64,000 bases of DNA, taken from Halovenus carboxidivorans. Lineage in GTDB: Archaea; Halobacteriota; Halobacteria; Halobacteriales; Haloarculaceae. The stretch is from positions 581,345 through 645,344 of the forward strand of contig NZ_WUUT01000001.1 of NCBI RefSeq assembly GCF_009831575.1. The letters run 5' to 3'. The notes beneath the pieces were generated by a model that searched no databases, was not told the origin of the DNA, and saw nothing but the letters and a program-made list of their open reading frames with translations. Both the position numbers and the translations under genes were made by a program. Positions 26,505-34,471 of this stretch are shown here, one piece after another. Each line of letters opens with the position of its first letter. Within the stretch, counting starts at the first letter, position 1.

Positions 26505-28661
26505 ATGCTCGAGCCGTTGGTCCTCGCGTACGTCGGTGACGGGAAACGCGGGCTCGACATCATCCGCGCCCTCGATCAGCGACTCCACCGTCCCGTCCAC
26601 CTCCTGACGACGATGCCGGAGGCGACAGACAGCGTCGTCGATAGCTCCTTTCTGGACGCGGTCGTCTGCGGACTGATCGAGAGCAGCGACCTCCAGCAGG
26701 TCGTCGACGCCGTCGCCGACGAGAACCCCGACATCCCGGTGTTCGATCTGAGCGGCTCGATCGCCGCCGTCCCCGAATCGGTCGACCTCCACCAGATCTA
26801 TCCGGGCGAGAGCCGCGCCGAAGCGGCCGACGAACTGGTCGGAGCGGTGCTGAGCGGTACCGGTCGGGACCGGAAGCGGGTCCCCCGAACGCTCGGCCAG
26901 TACGTCGCTCTCGACAACAGTTGGGTCGTGACCGACTGGGACCCGCGCCTCGAATCCTGGACCGGCCGTTCTCCCGACGACGCGGTCGGTGAGTCCCTCT
27001 GGGAGCTGTTTCCCGAGTGGGACGGCTCCGACCTCCACGAGGTCTGTCGGGCCGTCCGGGAGAACGGGGACCCGACGACCACGGAGATCTATCACGAACC
27101 GGCGGATGCGTGGCTCGATCTTCGGGTCGTCGCGCTCGAAAGCGGCGGCATCGAGTGTTTTCTCCGCGATATCTCCGATTACAAGCAGACCGAGCAGTTC
27201 GACGGCCCGACCGAGCGTTTCGAGGACACCCTCGAACGGATCACGGACGCGTTCTTCGCGCTGGACAACGAGGATCGCTTCGTGCTGTTGAACAGCCGTG
27301 CCGAGGAGGTGCTCGATGTCGAGGAGTCCGAGGTGACCGGCGTCCGGTTCTGGGACGCCTTCCCGGCGGCCATCTCCACGAGCTTTTACAGCAAGTTCAA
27401 CGAGGCGATGCAGAGCCAGGAGCCGACCAGTTTCGAGGAGTACTACCGGCCCCGCGACCGCTGGTTCGAGGTCAACGCCTACCCTTCCGACGACGGGCTG
27501 TCGGTGTTTCTCCGCGATGTCACCGAACAGGTCCAACTCCAGCAGAAACTGGAGTCGCTTCACGACGTGACCCGCGAACTCATCGTCGCGGAGTCAGACA
27601 CCGACATCGCGGAGGGAACCGTCGAGGCGACCGAGGAGATCCTGGACTTTCAGCTGGCGGCCGTCTGGCGGTACAACGACGCGACCGACAAGTTAGATCC
27701 GCTAGCGTGGTCCGAACAGATCGACGACCGCGTCGATGAGATGTCGCCGCTGGACCGCGACAGCGAGTTCATCTGGGAGGTCTACGAGACCGGCGAATCC
27801 CGACAGCTCGGGTTCGTCCCCGCGACGACCTCGACCTCACACCACCCCGGAAAGGTCACCTCCGAACTGCTCGTCCCCGTCGGCGAGTACGGCGTTATCG
27901 GCGCGTACTCCGACCAGCGCGACGCCTTCGACGAGACCGATGTCGAACTGTTTCGGCTCCTTTCGAGCACGGTCGAGTCCGCGTTCGCACGGACGCTGCG
28001 CGAACGCCAACTCGCACAGCGCAACGAGCGACTCAACGACTTCGCGAGCGTCGTCAGCCACGACCTGCGCAACCCGCTGAACATCGCCTCGGCACACGCG
28101 GAACTCGCGCGCGATGCCGAGGACCCCCAGCCACACATCGAGAAGATCGACACCTCACTCGGTCGGATGGAGGATCTGATCGAGGATCTGCTCGCTCGCG
28201 CCCGCGGAGATCAGGATCTCGACCGCGAACCGGTCTCGCTGTCGACCATCGCCGGGGAAGCCTGGGAGAGCGTCGACACGGCCGAGGCGACACTCGACAT
28301 CCGCGGGGACGGACAGTTCGACGCCGACCCGGATCGGCTCCGACAACTGTTCGAGAACCTGATCCGCAACAGCATCGATCACGGACGCGAAGACGTGACC
28401 GTCAGGATCGGCGTTACCGAGGACGGCTTTTTCGTCGCCGACGACGGGCCGGGCGTGCCACCCGACGACCGCGAGGAAATCTTCGAGCAGGGCGTGACTC
28501 GCTCCGAGGAGGGGACGGGCTACGGGCTCGCAATCGTCACGGATATTGTCGACGGCCACGGCTGGTCGATTTCCGTCGCGGATAGCTGGGCCAACGGCGC
28601 TCGGTTCGAGATCAGCGGGGTTCGCTCGCTGTCGGATGTCGCGGAAGCCCAGACGGGCTGA
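26505..28661 (+). CDS. sensor histidine kinase with pseudo-receiver, two PAS and GAF domains
   Basis: A 718-residue soluble kinase. Order: receiver-like fold (about 1-125), PAS (about 135-235, 'NSWVVTDWDPRLESWTGRS'), PAS (about 240-345, 'ITDAFFALDNEDRFVLLN'), GAF (about 355-500), DHp with 'VVSHDLRNPL' (about 520), HATPase with ENLIRNSIDHG, DDGPGVP and GTGYGLAIV. The N-terminal domain reads 'DAVVCGLIESSD' where the receiver phosphoacceptor Asp is expected, so it is a pseudo-receiver. No response regulator is adjacent. The ATG at 26505 is used. The domain plan closely resembles the kinase at 14648, suggesting a paralogue with one extra PAS. Confidence 0.92.
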   Translation: MLEPLVLAYVGDGKRGLDIIRALDQRLHRPVHLLTTMPEATDSVVDSSFLDAVVCGLIESSDLQQVVDAVADENPDIPVFDLSGSIAAVPESVDLHQIYPGESRAEAADELVGAVLSGTGRDRKRVPRTLGQYVALDNSWVVTDWDPRLESWTGRSPDDAVGESLWELFPEWDGSDLHEVCRAVRENGDPTTTEIYHEPADAWLDLRVVALESGGIECFLRDISDYKQTEQFDGPTERFEDTLERITDAFFALDNEDRFVLLNSRAEEVLDVEESEVTGVRFWDAFPAAISTSFYSKFNEAMQSQEPTSFEEYYRPRDRWFEVNAYPSDDGLSVFLRDVTEQVQLQQKLESLHDVTRELIVAESDTDIAEGTVEATEEILDFQLAAVWRYNDATDKLDPLAWSEQIDDRVDEMSPLDRDSEFIWEVYETGESRQLGFVPATTSTSHHPGKVTSELLVPVGEYGVIGAYSDQRDAFDETDVELFRLLSSTVESAFARTLRERQLAQRNERLNDFASVVSHDLRNPLNIASAHAELARDAEDPQPHIEKIDTSLGRMEDLIEDLLARARGDQDLDREPVSLSTIAGEAWESVDTAEATLDIRGDGQFDADPDRLRQLFENLIRNSIDHGREDVTVRIGVTEDGFFVADDGPGVPPDDREEIFEQGVTRSEEGTGYGLAIVTDIVDGHGWSISVADSWANGARFEISGVRSLSDVAEAQTG

Positions 28662-29108
28662 CCTGCCTTGCGCCGCTTGTCCCCTGCCCCCGGCTCGCTC
28701 TCGTTTAAGTAATAAACAGCTGAGCGATATATCGAATCGCCGCGTCCGGTCGCTACGGTACCCCACGGGGCTGACAGTCGCCGCCCGTCTCGACTGACAA
28801 CCGCTACCGTAGAACCCGGAGACAGCGTCGGGGACTCTTCGCGTACACACCTCGAACCATTCGATTTCTCACACCGTTCGACAACCGCGCGCGACCACCC
28901 AGCAGAATGTATCCGCCTCCGTCGATTCTCGTGCAACCGACTCGCCAGCCCTGCAACTCCAGCGTGCCCGGAGCGTCAACAGACAGGCCGCCCGTTTCGA
29001 TGTGGACTCACTCGCCCCTTCACCAGGCGTGCGTTCGAGCCGCGGGTGAATATTTTGATGGTGAGATCCACAAAAATCATGATCTTCAGGCGAGAACTGT
29101 AGTCAGAT
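28662..29108. other. 447-bp gap without a convincing gene
   Basis: No frame here has haloarchaeal codon preference or a recognisable motif. It contains the palindrome CGATATATCG (28725-28734) in an AT-rich patch, and an AT-rich promoter-like segment at 29045-29090 with 'GAATATTTT' that probably serves the gene starting at 29109. The middle (28760-29040) shows nothing clear. Confidence 0.6.
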
Positions 29109-29591
29109 GTGCAATCAGGCATCACAGTCGGCACCTTCACGAAAACCCTCCTCATCTTGACAGTGCTCACTGGGTCGGTGACCATCGTCGGCATCGAGGT
29201 CCTCCAGTGGAACGCGGATACGGTCGAGTACAGCATAGAGACGTTATCTCAGTCGTGTGACCCGCAGTCCGACTCCCGCTACGTACTGGAGTACAGCAAT
29301 CTCTCCGCAACAGACCAGGAGATATTCCGGTCGGCACTCCGGGCAGACGACGTGTACACGACACGAACCCCTCCCGACGATTTCCTCGTTCAGACCGACA
29401 CCACGGAGGACAATTACGTCCGGTACGACTCCGAGTGCTACCGATTGACAGCCCAATCTAGGCGTGAAAATCCCCTGTTCGAGGCGTTCCTTCTTCGAAC
29501 GGTTGGAGGGGTCCTCACTGGCGTATTTACAGTCGCCGCTGTGATCGGTCTCGCCTGGACGACGATACGACGACGTGGCGATGATCCGTAA
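29109..29591 (+). CDS. membrane protein with extracellular DUF7979-like domain
   Basis: A 160-residue protein with a membrane helix near each end (about 10-30 and 128-150) and an external central domain of about 90 residues. 'YVLEYSNLSATDQEIFRSALRADD' (split: YVLEYSNLSATDQE, IFRSALRADD) is a pattern met in haloarchaeal membrane proteins annotated DUF7979. Two cysteines, one on either side (CDPQ near 50, ECYR near 110), could form a disulfide. It starts with GTG at 29109. The role is unknown. Confidence 0.72.
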   Translation: MQSGITVGTFTKTLLILTVLTGSVTIVGIEVLQWNADTVEYSIETLSQSCDPQSDSRYVLEYSNLSATDQEIFRSALRADDVYTTRTPPDDFLVQTDTTEDNYVRYDSECYRLTAQSRRENPLFEAFLLRTVGGVLTGVFTVAAVIGLAWTTIRRRGDDP

Positions 29592-29691
29592 TAGCTCCCC
29601 GATCTCTCGTGATTGTGAACATCGTGCCGGCTTTGGTTGAGTCCCTTCGTCAGCGTGCCACAGCACAGTCCGTGACCTCACGTCTGCCGCG

Positions 29692-30447
29692 TCACTCGAT
29701 AGTGATCTCCTCGCCGTCTTCGGGGACCTGAACGTCCGGGACCGTCGACCGGAGTTCCTCGCGGGTGAGCAGACAGTGGTTGATCGCCTCCATGTGATCG
29801 ACGATGACGGTCGCGTCGGTGGCCTCCCGGACGGCAGCGATATCTTCGGTCCCCATCGTGATCGGTTCGTGGCCGACGAACTGCGCCGCGCCGCCGTTGA
29901 GAACGACCGTCTCCGGATCGAACTCGTCGAGAGTCTGTTCGACCGGGTCGTACCAGACTGTGTCGCCGGCGAGATACAGCGACTGCTCGCCCTCGAAGAC
30001 GAATCCGGAGACCGGTCCCATCATCTCACCCAACTCGCCGTGACCGTGCCGGCCCGGAGTCCGGTGGATGGTAATCCCCCCGAAGCTACGCTCGTCGTCG
30101 ACGGGCCGGACATCCGTAAAGCCCTCTTCGACGAACGCCTCCTCGTCGGCAGGCTGGCAAAACAGCGGTACGTCAGCGTCGAGTTGCTCTCTCGCCGGTT
30201 CGTCGAAGTGATCGTCGTGACGGTGTGTGACGAGTACCGCGTCGTGTGAGAGGTCGACGTCGGGCATCGGTACCATCGGATTCCGGCGGTCGTTTTCGAC
30301 TTCGAGGGCGTCCGGAACGCCGGGTTTGTCGCCTATCGACGGCGCACTCCCCTCCGCTGCGAACATCGGGTCGACGAGAAACGTCGTGTCGTCGATGGTG
30401 AGAACGAGGGTGGCGTTACGAACGAGTTGCAGGCTGTCGCGTGACAT
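29692..30447 (-). CDS. MBL-fold metallohydrolase (UlaG-like)
   Basis: A 251-residue metallo-beta-lactamase-fold hydrolase. The metal motif is 'THRHDDHFD' near residue 75 (HxHxDH), with later ligands in 'GRHGHGELG' (about 132), 'LAGDTVW' (about 159) and 'VDHMEAINH' (about 218). The pattern is closest to UlaG-like lactonases. The substrate is unknown. It is followed in the opposite-end direction by the RcnA-like gene 50 nt away on the same strand. Confidence 0.85.
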   Translation of the reverse strand: MSRDSLQLVRNATLVLTIDDTTFLVDPMFAAEGSAPSIGDKPGVPDALEVENDRRNPMVPMPDVDLSHDAVLVTHRHDDHFDEPAREQLDADVPLFCQPADEEAFVEEGFTDVRPVDDERSFGGITIHRTPGRHGHGELGEMMGPVSGFVFEGEQSLYLAGDTVWYDPVEQTLDEFDPETVVLNGGAAQFVGHEPITMGTEDIAAVREATDATVIVDHMEAINHCLLTREELRSTVPDVQVPEDGEEITIE

Positions 30448-30496
30448 ACCACATGATCGTGGGGGGCCATTGTGGAACTTACGCTCGCCGCCTGTC

Positions 30497-31324
30497 TCAG
30501 AGCAGTCCGGTAACGAATCCGACGCCCATGAGACAGAGCACCGCCGCGGAGAAGGCCGGCAGATAGGGGGTGTATCGCTCGATCCGTCGCTCGTACCGGC
30601 GGTAGCCAGCGATCAGGGCGACGGTCAGCCCGACGATTCCGACGATCACCGCGCCGGCGTAGGCGAGCATCAGACCGAGACAGTGTTCGGAGCCGGCACA
30701 CAGCGCGATGATCTCGAACTCCTCCTCGTGGGCGAACCCGAGTACGAAAGCGGCCCAGGTGAGTCCGAGTAGCCCCCGGTCGGCACCCTCGCTGAGCCGT
30801 CCGTGCGAGTGCTCGTCGTCTCGGTGAGGGTGGCTGTCCGCTCCGTTCGAGTGGTCTCCATGTCGACGTGAGCGACCGTCCGTTTCGTGTGAGTGCCCGT
30901 CGTCTCCGTGTGAACGTCCGCTCTCGCCGTGATCGTGGGTGTCGTTCTCGTGGGGGTGGTCGTGTCCTCCACCGTGGCTGTGTCCGTGGCGGTACTCCCG
31001 GACGCCGAGGGCGACGAGGAAGAGGCCTGCCACGATACTGACCGGCCCGCCGATCCTGACCGTGCCAGCCAGCGTGATCGGTTCGTTGATCGCCGTCAGT
31101 CCGGCGAACTCCTTCGCATAGAAGAACACGCCCACCATCGCGATGCTACTGATCAGATGGCCGATACCGATGATGAGACCCGCCGTGATCCCGTACAGCC
31201 ACTTGCGCTGCCGGTCGAGAGCGTAGGAGGCGGCAATCGGCCAGCCGTGTCCGGGTTCGATCCCGTGCACGCCGCCCAGGAGGACCGCACCGATTACCAC
31301 CCCTCCGGCGTCTGCGTGGAACAT
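30497..31324 (-). CDS. RcnA-like nickel/cobalt exporter with His-rich loop
   Basis: A 275-residue membrane protein with about six helices. The N-terminal helix carries 'GGVHGIEPGHGWP', the counterpart of the metal motif of NiCoT/RcnA transporters. A second motif, 'GFAHEEEFEIIALC', lies near residue 200. Between them, residues 108-178 form a cytoplasmic loop with about 25 His among Asp, Glu and Ser, a metal-chelating segment typical of RcnA. Export is favoured over uptake because of the loop and because the divergent neighbour is a NikR-type regulator. The ATG at 31324 starts the first helix; the open frame upstream is antisense to nikR. Confidence 0.85.
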   Translation of the reverse strand: MFHADAGGVVIGAVLLGGVHGIEPGHGWPIAASYALDRQRKWLYGITAGLIIGIGHLISSIAMVGVFFYAKEFAGLTAINEPITLAGTVRIGGPVSIVAGLFLVALGVREYRHGHSHGGGHDHPHENDTHDHGESGRSHGDDGHSHETDGRSRRHGDHSNGADSHPHRDDEHSHGRLSEGADRGLLGLTWAAFVLGFAHEEEFEIIALCAGSEHCLGLMLAYAGAVIVGIVGLTVALIAGYRRYERRIERYTPYLPAFSAAVLCLMGVGFVTGLL

Positions 31325-31349
31325 CTCTGTTTTCCAATCCTCGTTCGAG

Positions 31350-31370
31350 TGAATAACCGTTGTTAATACA
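31350..31370. promoter_or_regulatory. imperfect palindrome over the RcnA-like promoter, candidate NikR site
   Basis: TGAATAAC (31350-31357) and GTTAATACA (31362-31370; reverse complement TGTATTAAC) form an imperfect inverted repeat around CGTT. The minus-strand TATA-like GTTATTC inside it is about 28 nt from the ATG at 31324, so a bound regulator would block this promoter. Binding by the divergent NikR is an inference. Confidence 0.4.
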
Positions 31371-31459
31371 GGTACGGGGGAGTCGTCATACGAGGTCGTC
31401 GGGTCGCCCGGTTTATTTCGACACGCAGAGCTTTGTATCTCTGTACTCAAAGGCTGGTT

Positions 31460-31849
31460 ATGCGTACGAGCTTCAACATTCCGGACGAACTCGTCGCGGA
31501 GTTCGATCAGGTCTGGCAGGAGGAAGACCTCGCCAACCGATCCCGGGCCGTCCGTGAGGCGATGCAGGAGTACATCGAGACGCACTCCGAACTCGAATCG
31601 CTGACGGAGGACGTCACCGCCATCATCGCGTTCGATTACCGTCACCACGAGGTGATCGCCGACCTCCACGCCGTCCAGCACGAGTACCAGGACGTCATTC
31701 TCAGCACGAGCCACGCACACCAGGGCGAGTGGTGTCTCGAATCGGTGTTCTGCCAGGGCTCGGGCGAACGGGTCCGTGATCTGAGCTATCAGCTCCGGGA
31801 TTTCGACGGCGTCCACCGCGTCAAGAGCATGGTTATCCGCGACCAGTGA
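31460..31849 (+). CDS. nikR: NikR-type nickel-responsive regulator
   Basis: A 129-residue ribbon-helix-helix regulator. The N-terminal RHH part is 'MRTSFNIPDELVAEFD...NRSRAVREAM' (residues 1-37), and the C-terminal ACT-like domain has the nickel ligands in order: QHEYQD (His near 74), SHAHQGEWC (two His and a Cys near 87-94), CLE following, as in E. coli NikR. All four ligands appear conserved. It faces the RcnA-like exporter across 135 bp, which suggests that it controls that gene; repression of an exporter by nickel-bound NikR would be unusual, so de-repression or activation logic needs testing. The ATG at 31460 is chosen on the family start. Confidence 0.9.
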   Translation: MRTSFNIPDELVAEFDQVWQEEDLANRSRAVREAMQEYIETHSELESLTEDVTAIIAFDYRHHEVIADLHAVQHEYQDVILSTSHAHQGEWCLESVFCQGSGERVRDLSYQLRDFDGVHRVKSMVIRDQ

Positions 31850-31981
31850 CCAGCTGGCTGCCCCCTCTCTGTCTTGGATCGGTTAATTGAATTCTGATTA
31901 AATTCTAATTCTGTGGTACTCTCGTATGCAGGGACACGTGGGTTTACCCGGGGCCAGTGTGGGCGAAAATGCAAAACTATT

Positions 31982-32001
31982 AGTTGAACAATCTCTCAAC
32001 T
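31982..32001. promoter_or_regulatory. inverted repeat between TATA box and start of the 32015 gene
   Basis: AGTTGA (31982-31987) and TCAACT (31996-32001) are perfect 6-bp arms around ACAATCTC. They lie just after an AT-rich box (AAAACTATTA) and 14 bp before the ATG at 32015, a standard repressor position. The arms resemble those of the dyad at 32320. Confidence 0.45.
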
Positions 32002-32014
32002 TATTGTACGGACT

Positions 32015-32272
32015 ATGATTCGACCGCTTCAGGCCATCAGGGCTCTGTTCGAGGCTCTCGACGAGCACAGTTCGGACCGAACTGCCCGGACGGACATCTA
32101 CGCGGACACTCGGACGGACGGCGGCGTCTATTCGATTACCAGTACGCAGTCTAGCGAGACCACATATGGCGTGGGCGCAACGCCTGAGGGATCGACGCGA
32201 CCGGGAACCACGACTGTCGAGACGACAAACCCGAATGCGCCGCCTTACGATTCAACCCCGACAGACGACTGA
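32015..32272 (+). CDS. small hydrophilic protein of unknown function
   Basis: An 85-residue protein with a short N-terminal helix (MIRPLQAIRALFEALDEH) and a long Thr/Ser/Gly/Pro/Asp-rich, probably disordered tail. No motif, helix or cysteine suggests a function. It has a promoter-like AT-rich region and a palindrome directly in front, which supports a real gene. It lies between nikR and the ars operon and may be controlled like them. Codon choice is less biased than in its neighbours. A CTTGGATCCAAG palindrome (32277-32288) follows its stop and may mark the transcript end. Confidence 0.5.
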   Translation: MIRPLQAIRALFEALDEHSSDRTARTDIYADTRTDGGVYSITSTQSSETTYGVGATPEGSTRPGTTTVETTNPNAPPYDSTPTDD

Positions 32273-32319
32273 TCCCTTGGATCCAAGCGCCACAACCTGC
32301 GTGTACTTTTGATTTTTCT

Positions 32320-32335
32320 CAACTAACTGTAGTTG
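32320..32335. promoter_or_regulatory. inverted repeat upstream of the ars operon
   Basis: CAACTA (32320-32325) and TAGTTG (32330-32335) are perfect 6-bp arms around ACTG, 103 bp before the arsR start. The same half-site, in the other order, occurs at 31982. It may be a second operator or an activator site. Confidence 0.4.
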
Positions 32336-32408
32336 GCGCCACGCTGAATAGCTGTCTTAGCTGTTCAGAACGAGTTAGTCACGAATAGGGTAGCGCAGTC
32401 GAAGATTT

Positions 32409-32430
32409 TAATTGAAGTAGAATTCAATTA
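32409..32430. promoter_or_regulatory. ars operon operator/promoter palindrome
   Basis: TAATTGAA (32409-32416) and TTCAATTA (32423-32430) are perfect 8-bp arms around GTAGAA. The repeat overlaps the TATA-like TTTTAATTG (32406-32414), about 28 nt before the arsR ATG at 32438. The position, overlapping the box of an autoregulated arsR, makes this the best ArsR binding site. The half TAATTGAA recurs alone at 31884-31891. Confidence 0.65.
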
Positions 32431-32437
32431 TTGTCTG

Positions 32438-32833
32438 ATGGCACAAACAACGGAACGACTTCGACGCTATCTCGACGACGAACTCGATGACTGCCGCAGC
32501 GAGGATGTCAAACGCCGTCTCGACGAACTCGCAACGCTCGCAACGCTCACTGACGAACAGATCGAAACCGAACTCGGTGTGCTCTCCGCGCTGGCGAACG
32601 AGACCCGATACACGCTGGTCCGCGTGCTCGTCGCCGCCGGTGAGGAACTCTGTGTCTGCGAACTCAACGCCGTCGTCGACGTGACTGAGAGCGGCCTCAG
32701 CCACGCGCTCTCGGAGTTGGTCGACGCCGGACTGGTCGACGGGCGCAAGGACGGCCGCTGGAAGAAGTACCGCGCGACCAACCGTGCCGTGGCACTTCTC
32801 ACCGTCCTCGACGGGAGCGTGACCGATGAGTAA
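32438..32833 (+). CDS. arsR: ArsR family arsenic-responsive repressor
   Basis: A 131-residue winged-helix repressor. 'LSALANETRYTLVRVLVAAGEELCVCEL' (split: LSALANETRYTLVRVL, EELCVCEL) includes the ELCVCEL metalloid-binding pair of cysteines (about residues 72 and 74) in helix 3, and 'TESGLSHALSELVDAGLV' is the recognition helix. About 45 extra residues precede the core, more than in short bacterial ArsR. The first gene of the ars operon, its stop overlaps the acr3 start by 8 nt. A palindrome overlaps its promoter, so it is probably autoregulated. Confidence 0.93.
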   Translation: MAQTTERLRRYLDDELDDCRSEDVKRRLDELATLATLTDEQIETELGVLSALANETRYTLVRVLVAAGEELCVCELNAVVDVTESGLSHALSELVDAGLVDGRKDGRWKKYRATNRAVALLTVLDGSVTDE

Positions 32834-34016
32834 CGCACACGACCACGGCCCGAACTGCGAGTGTGAGAGCTGTGGCGATCCGCGGTCGATGGACGTTCTG
32901 GACAAGTATCTCACCGTCTGGATCTTCGCCGCGATGGCCCTCGGCGTCGGTCTCGGCTTCGCCGCCCCGTCGGTCACCGAACCGATTCAGGACTTCCATC
33001 TGGTCGAAATCGGGCTCGTGGCGATGATGTACCCGCCGCTGGCGAAGGCCGACTACTCGCGGCTGCCCACCGTCTTCAGCAACTGGCGGGTCCTCGGGCT
33101 GAGCCTCGTCCAGAACTGGCTGATCGGTCCGACGCTGATGTTCGGTCTCGCCGTCTTCTTCTTCAGCGGCCTCGTTCCCGGCCTCCCCGCCCGTCCCGAG
33201 TACTTCCTGGGGCTGGTGTTCATCGGGATGGCTCGGTGTATCGCGATGGTGCTGGTCTGGAACGAACTCGCGGAGGGATCGACGGAGTACGTCACCGGAC
33301 TCGTCGCCTTCAACAGCCTCTTCCAGATTCTCACCTACGGCGTCTACGTCTGGTTTTTCGCCCTGTTCCTCCCGCCGCTTCTGGGCATGGAGACGCTGGT
33401 CGCCGGCATCGAGACCTTCGACGTGGCGCCGGGACAGGTCCTCGAAGCGATCGCTATCTTCCTCGGGATCCCGTTCGCGGCGGGCGTCCTCTCGCGGTAC
33501 GTCCTCCCGTTCGTCGTGGGAATCTACTCGCAGTACGTGGGGACCGACAGGGACGGCGGCGAGTGGTACGAGGAGACGTTCCTGCCGGCGATCGATCCCC
33601 TGACGCTGGTCGCGCTGCTGTTCACGGTCGTCGTGATGTTCGCCACTCAGGGCGAGAACATCGTCGCCGCACCCGCCGACGTGCTGCTCATTGCCGTCCC
33701 GCTGACCGTCTACTTCGTCGTGATGTTCCTCGTCTCCTTCGGTATGGGCCGGAGCATCGGGGCGGACTACTCGACGACCACCGCGATCGGCTTCACCGCC
33801 GCCTCGAACAACTTCGAACTCGCAATCGCCGTCTCGGTGGCGGTCTTCGGCGTCGGCTCCGGCGTCGCGTTCGCGACCGTCGTCGGCCCGCTCATCGAGG
33901 TCCCCGTGTTGCTCGCGCTAGTCAACGTCGCGCTGTACTTCCAGCGCCGCTTCGACTGGGGCGGGTTCGACACCGGCAGCCTCACCTCCTCGGCCTCCGA
34001 ACCTACCGACGATTAA
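32826..34016 (+). CDS. acr3: arsenite efflux permease Acr3
   Basis: A 396-residue transporter of the ACR3/BART family with ten predicted helices, which exports arsenite driven by the membrane potential. The essential Cys of ACR3 is in 'IGMARCIAMVLVWN' near residue 138, and the second conserved region 'TTTAIGFTAASNNFELAIAV' (split: TTAIGFTAASNNFELA) near 318 has the conserved Asn-Asn-Phe-Glu. A hydrophilic N-terminus with CECESCGD before the first helix could be a small extra metalloid or metal site. It overlaps arsR by 8 nt and is followed 2 nt later by arsC. Confidence 0.95.
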   Translation: MSNAHDHGPNCECESCGDPRSMDVLDKYLTVWIFAAMALGVGLGFAAPSVTEPIQDFHLVEIGLVAMMYPPLAKADYSRLPTVFSNWRVLGLSLVQNWLIGPTLMFGLAVFFFSGLVPGLPARPEYFLGLVFIGMARCIAMVLVWNELAEGSTEYVTGLVAFNSLFQILTYGVYVWFFALFLPPLLGMETLVAGIETFDVAPGQVLEAIAIFLGIPFAAGVLSRYVLPFVVGIYSQYVGTDRDGGEWYEETFLPAIDPLTLVALLFTVVVMFATQGENIVAAPADVLLIAVPLTVYFVVMFLVSFGMGRSIGADYSTTTAIGFTAASNNFELAIAVSVAVFGVGSGVAFATVVGPLIEVPVLLALVNVALYFQRRFDWGGFDTGSLTSSASEPTDD

Positions 34017-34018
34017 CC

Positions 34019-34465
34019 ATGTCATCCACAACAGACTCGACAGACACGATTCGCATCGCCTTCATGTGCGTCCAGAACGCCGGTCGCTCGCAGATGTCGA
34101 CCGCCTTCGCGGAGCGCGAACGCGACCGACGCGGCCTCGGTGACAGCGTCGAAATTCTCACCGGCGGCACCGACCCGGCCGACAGCGTCCACGACGAGGT
34201 AGTGGCCGTGATGGACGAGATCGGAATCGACATCTCCGAACGCCAGCCCCGAGAGATCACGCTCGACGAACTGCGCTCCTGTGAGTACGTCGCGACCATG
34301 GGCTGTTCGACCCTCGATGTCGGGGACGTCGGTGACGACGTCGACGTTCGCGACTGGGCGCTGGACGATCCGGACGGACAGGACCTCGACCGGGTCCGCG
34401 AGATCCGCGACGAGATCGAGGCGCGTGTCACCGCACTGTTCGACGAACTCGCCGAGTCAGACTGA
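34019..34465 (+). CDS. arsC: arsenate reductase, low-molecular-weight phosphatase type
   Basis: A 148-residue protein of the low-molecular-weight tyrosine phosphatase family. The P-loop 'CVQNAGRSQM' (CX5R, Cys near residue 17) and the Asp in 'VRDWALDDPDGQDL' near 117 form the active site, and a further Cys pair (SCEY near 90, GCST near 98) is well placed for the thioredoxin- or mycothiol-type relay of such reductases. Together with ArsR and Acr3 it converts arsenate to exportable arsenite. It starts 2 nt after acr3 and is certainly in the operon; it ends 6 nt before convergent uvrC. Confidence 0.9.
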   Translation: MSSTTDSTDTIRIAFMCVQNAGRSQMSTAFAERERDRRGLGDSVEILTGGTDPADSVHDEVVAVMDEIGIDISERQPREITLDELRSCEYVATMGCSTLDVGDVGDDVDVRDWALDDPDGQDLDRVREIRDEIEARVTALFDELAESD

Positions 34466-34471
34466 CGCCGA

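Noticed and set aside
28907-29260. A 117-codon frame in the gap before 29109
   Set aside because: Its end overlaps the DUF7979 gene in another frame, and its composition is unlike haloarchaeal proteins.
31386-31391. TCATAC, half of the E. coli NikR operator
   Set aside because: The matching GTATGA half is not found 16 nt away; chance match.
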